From Nitrospira lenta (GTDB lineage: Bacteria > Nitrospirota > Nitrospiria > Nitrospirales > Nitrospiraceae): a DNA stretch of 34,896 nt. The position numbers and the translations under genes were made by a program. The notes beneath the pieces were generated by a model, which saw nothing but the letters and a program-made list of their open reading frames with translations, ran no database searches and had not been told where the DNA came from. This document shows positions 32,783-34,896 of the stretch, piece after piece (within the stretch, counting starts at the first letter, position 1; every line of letters starts with the position of its first letter). The stretch covers positions 7,501 through 42,396 of the forward strand of contig CAMDPZ010000015.1 of NCBI GenBank assembly GCA_945905765.1, in the 5' to 3' direction.

Positions 32783-33729
32783 GCCGATGCCTCGGGCAGG
32801 CCGCCGGGGCCTGTTCTCTGAGCGACGAGTTGCGCCGTGAAGACCGAGCCTGGCCCCTGGCTGCCGTCATGCTCGCCTTCGTCGTAGGACAGGACGCGAA
32901 GACCGGAGGTGAGCCGGAGCAATTCGTTATGGGCGAGACAAAATTCCGCTCGGCGCGGATGTTTATGCCGCAAATGGTTGTCGATGGTGAAGGTTTCGTA
33001 GATTAAGACTCCGTTTGGTTTCAGCGATTCGATCAGGGAGGGAAAGAGCGGGCGATGGAGGTAGAAGAACACCACGATCACATCGTAGGTCTGCTTCGGC
33101 AACTCCGGCCATGCAGTGGTTGCCCGTTCGAGGTCTGTCGTCTGGACGTGGAGATTCAGAAGGTTCCCCTGCTTCGCCGCGGCCACGAGCTCTGCCAGGG
33201 TCTGCTCATCCCGGTCGATGGCCTCGACCTGAAAACCCTGTGAGGCGAGATAGAGGGCATTGCGTCCTGAGCCCGATGCGAGGTCGAGGGCTTTGCCTTT
33301 CGGCAGCCGGTGGAGTTGCTGCGTCAGAAAACGGGCAGGGGTTGGCTCTCCACCTTGAATCTGGTGAGCCAGGCGCGACCGTTCGAGTTGCACCCCCACA
33401 GACCTGGTCACAGGCTTCAGCGGCGGCGCCAGCTTCCGCAGCCAGATTTTGGCGCGGTCGACGGGGAATTCCGCAAAGAGCATGGCGAGGATTCGTTCCG
33501 CGAAGGTCTCCAGCAGCGAGAAGTCCTGCGTCGCAGCGAGTTCGAGAACCCGATTGGCGACCTGCGCATAGTCGACCGTGTGCTGAATGTCGTCCGACGC
33601 GGCAGCCGGTTCAGTCTGGCACGTCAGTTCCAGATCTATCGCCAGGGGCTGAGGCTTCCGGCGCTCTTCCTGCGTTACGCCGCAGCGTCCCTGAAATTCC
33701 AGCCGTTCGATGATGATGGTTCCAGCCAT
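32779..33729 (-). CDS. Dihydroneopterin aldolase (FolB) fused to a class I methyltransferase
   Basis: A 316-residue two-domain protein. Residues 1-118 are FolB: ERLEFQGRCGVTQEERRKPQPLAIDLEL with the catalytic Glu near 21-22, VDYAQVANRV, FSLLETFAERI and the conserved Lys in RKLAPPLKPV (near 99). This enzyme releases glycolaldehyde from dihydroneopterin in folate synthesis. Residues about 125-310 are a SAM-dependent methyltransferase with motif I ALDLASGSGRNALYLA (147-162), the acidic AIDRDE, DVIVVFFYLHRP and LKPNGVLIYETF; it is closest in style to TehB-like enzymes. The frame is continuous with no internal start that has a ribosome binding site. It sits between a small hypothetical gene (gap two bases) and the PHP-domain gene. 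Confidence 0.88.
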   Translation of the reverse strand: MAGTIIIERLEFQGRCGVTQEERRKPQPLAIDLELTCQTEPAAASDDIQHTVDYAQVANRVLELAATQDFSLLETFAERILAMLFAEFPVDRAKIWLRKLAPPLKPVTRSVGVQLERSRLAHQIQGGEPTPARFLTQQLHRLPKGKALDLASGSGRNALYLASQGFQVEAIDRDEQTLAELVAAAKQGNLLNLHVQTTDLERATTAWPELPKQTYDVIVVFFYLHRPLFPSLIESLKPNGVLIYETFTIDNHLRHKHPRRAEFCLAHNELLRLTSGLRVLSYDEGEHDGSQGPGSVFTAQLVAQRTGPGGLPEASA

Positions 33730-33731
33730 GA

Positions 33732-34037
33732 CTAGGCGATGGCGATGGCGCCTTGAATGCTGAAGCCGGTTTTCGAGACCGTGACAGGGGAGGCGCCTGC
33801 TTCCTTCAGCTTGTCTCCCAGGCCGGATGAGACGAGCGTCTGTTGCAGACCTTCGGCGGTTTGGTCGAGAAGAAAGTCCAGCCCGAGGACCGCGTAATGG
33901 AGGGGATGGCCATGAGGCCCGTCGATCCGGAAGACATGGGCGCGGCTAGTGCCCTCCTCGAAATCGGAGATATGGTGCCTGGGAAACTGCTGGCGCAGGT
34001 AGAGACGGATCACGTCGAATTTGGCGAGGTTGCTCAC
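33732..34037 (-). CDS. Small hypothetical protein coupled to the FolB-methyltransferase gene
   Basis: A protein of 101 residues starting at GTG with AAGGGAAG upstream; an earlier GTG at 34052 is less well placed. It reads SNLAKFDVIRLYLRQQFP, then ISDFEEGTSRAHVFRID, HPLHYAVLGLDFLLDQTAEGLQQTL and a beta-rich end. No known domain is visible. It is soluble. The stop lies two bases before the FolB-methyltransferase start, so it heads a tight three-gene operon, and a shared function is possible but unknown. Confidence 0.65.
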   Translation of the reverse strand: MSNLAKFDVIRLYLRQQFPRHHISDFEEGTSRAHVFRIDGPHGHPLHYAVLGLDFLLDQTAEGLQQTLVSSGLGDKLKEAGASPVTVSKTGFSIQGAIAIA

Positions 34038-34087
34038 GATCTTCCCTTCCACTTTTCACCGCACATCTTGTTCGCTACGCCGTTCAC

Positions 34088-34210
34088 AGGATGCTGAAAA
34101 ATCCCGCCAGCTTCGTTTTCGCCTTGAACAGGTCCTCAACGTACCCCTGAGGGTACGCCTGCGGCCTGTTCATCGGCTGCGGCCTTGCTGACGGACTTTT
34201 TGAGCATCCT
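34088..34210. repeat. Nested hairpin repeat with AGGATGCT/AGCATCCT ends
   Basis: Outer arms of 24 bases, at 34088-34111 and 34187-34210, pair with few mismatches. Inside, TGAACAGG (34125-34132) pairs with CCTGTTCA (34165-34172), and GTACCC-CTGA-GGGTAC (34141-34156) is a perfect central hairpin. The right arm carries the same GGCCTTGCTG...GAGCATCCT sequence as 113-150. It lies between the AsmA-like gene and the small gene at 33732-34037, both minus-strand. The 113 bases from there to the AsmA-like stop codon show no gene. Confidence 0.75.
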
Positions 34211-34323
34211 TCTCGATCGAACGTTTGCTTCATCGCTCACGGCGAAGCCTGCGGCATTATACGCCCCTGCTCTTCCTAAAGTCAGGAGGTCAGAGCAGTG
34301 GCTGGAAAGGCCCGCCAATAGGC

Positions 34324-34896
34324 CTATTTGAACAAGCCTTTGACCGCATCGACCGCCGTTTCCGCGCCTTTTTTGATGCTGTCGGCGACGTCGCCGAGAT
34401 GGAGGGGGATCACCGCGTTGGTGACGCTATGGGTGATTTCGTCCATGATCTGCTGCGCCGCTTCGCCCGCCGTCGCGCCGTGCGATTGCTTGCCGATATC
34501 TTTTAAGTGCAGGTCTGGCAACGACACCGTTATCGTTTTGCCGTTGAGCATCGCCGCGCTGGCGTTCGCCGTGCCGTTCGTGATGTCGATATGTTCGATG
34601 ATGAACTTCTTGCCAGGCTCCGTACTCTTCGATCCGCTTGTGCCGCCCAGGTGTTTCGCGACGTACCGTTCGATATTGCGCTGGATCACATCGAGGTTGC
34701 TCCCGTCCGAGGCATATTCATAAGTCGCGTCCGGTTTGACGATCGAGATCTCCTTGATCAGGATCACATCTTTGGTGAGCGAGTGGATATCGAGCGTGAT
34801 GCTGATTCTGTCCAGCGACAGCGCATGTTCGGTCTTGAATTCTTTGGGATTGCCCACCACCAGCCCGCGCAAGGCCACGCGGCCCTCGGCGAGTTC
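34324..34896 (-). CDS. AsmA-like membrane-associated protein, partial at the window edge
   Basis: The C-terminal 190 residues of a gene whose start lies beyond 34896. The visible part starts ELAEGRVALRGLVVGNPKEF, continues LDRISITLDIHSLTKDVILIKEISIVKPDATYEY, then SNLDVIQRNIERYV, KKFIIEHIDITNGTANA and ends in a helical Ala/Lys-rich tail. This beta-strand pattern with LRGLVVGNP and a ladder of I/V-rich strands is typical of the AsmA/TamB-like periplasmic lipid-handling proteins of bacteria. Without the N-terminus a signal anchor cannot be checked. The nested hairpin repeat lies downstream. Confidence 0.7.
   Translation of the reverse strand, partial: ELAEGRVALRGLVVGNPKEFKTEHALSLDRISITLDIHSLTKDVILIKEISIVKPDATYEYASDGSNLDVIQRNIERYVAKHLGGTSGSKSTEPGKKFIIEHIDITNGTANASAAMLNGKTITVSLPDLHLKDIGKQSHGATAGEAAQQIMDEITHSVTNAVIPLHLGDVADSIKKGAETAVDAVKGLFK

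Overview
The window is a high-GC, gene-dense bacterial chromosome segment with no phage, IS or CRISPR genes. Its gene content fits Nitrospirota, most likely Nitrospira: an HpnD/HpnE hopanoid-type squalene pair, a CsbD-like stress protein, a GAF-fused PilB/GspE-type ATPase, a B12-dependent ribonucleotide reductase, many small lineage-type hypothetical genes, and dispersed intergenic repeats. This assignment rests on remembered gene content and was not tested by a search.

Left part (1-6150): mainly small proteins. These are a CsbD-like protein, several short conserved-looking hypotheticals, a secreted glycine-tailed protein, an MtfA/M90-type membrane metallopeptidase with a SEC-C tail, and a class I methyltransferase. 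A related repeat lies upstream of two of the small genes and, in shorter form, upstream of the desaturase.

Middle-left (6350-11255): a neighbourhood that looks adapted to cold or RNA structure. It has a glycine-rich RRM protein with a clear terminator, a second RRM protein directly downstream of a delta-9-type fatty acid desaturase, an RhlE-like DEAD-box helicase, and a convergent set of two or three tiny basic proteins. One of these has no ATG, GTG or TTG start but has an optimal Shine-Dalgarno sequence in front of an ATC codon.

Middle (11623-20320): a GAF-MshEN-GspE/PilB ATPase, then the classical run uppS-cdsA-dxr-rseP-proS on the minus strand (undecaprenyl carrier synthesis, CDP-diacylglycerol, MEP isoprenoid pathway, sigma-E-type intramembrane protease, prolyl-tRNA synthetase). 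A good promoter precedes uppS. Divergently, tldD-tldE, a dienelactone hydrolase-family protein and an acidic-tailed hypothetical form a tight plus-strand operon.

Right part (24651-34896): a HAD phosphatase-hpnD-hpnE operon, an SH3-like membrane protein, a class II ribonucleotide reductase gene broken by one missing base, a YjbQ-family protein, an unrecognised 337-residue protein, and a coupled operon of a small hypothetical, a FolB-methyltransferase fusion and a PHP-domain phosphoesterase. A long nested hairpin repeat follows, then an AsmA-like gene that runs off the right edge. No tRNA or rRNA genes were recognised.
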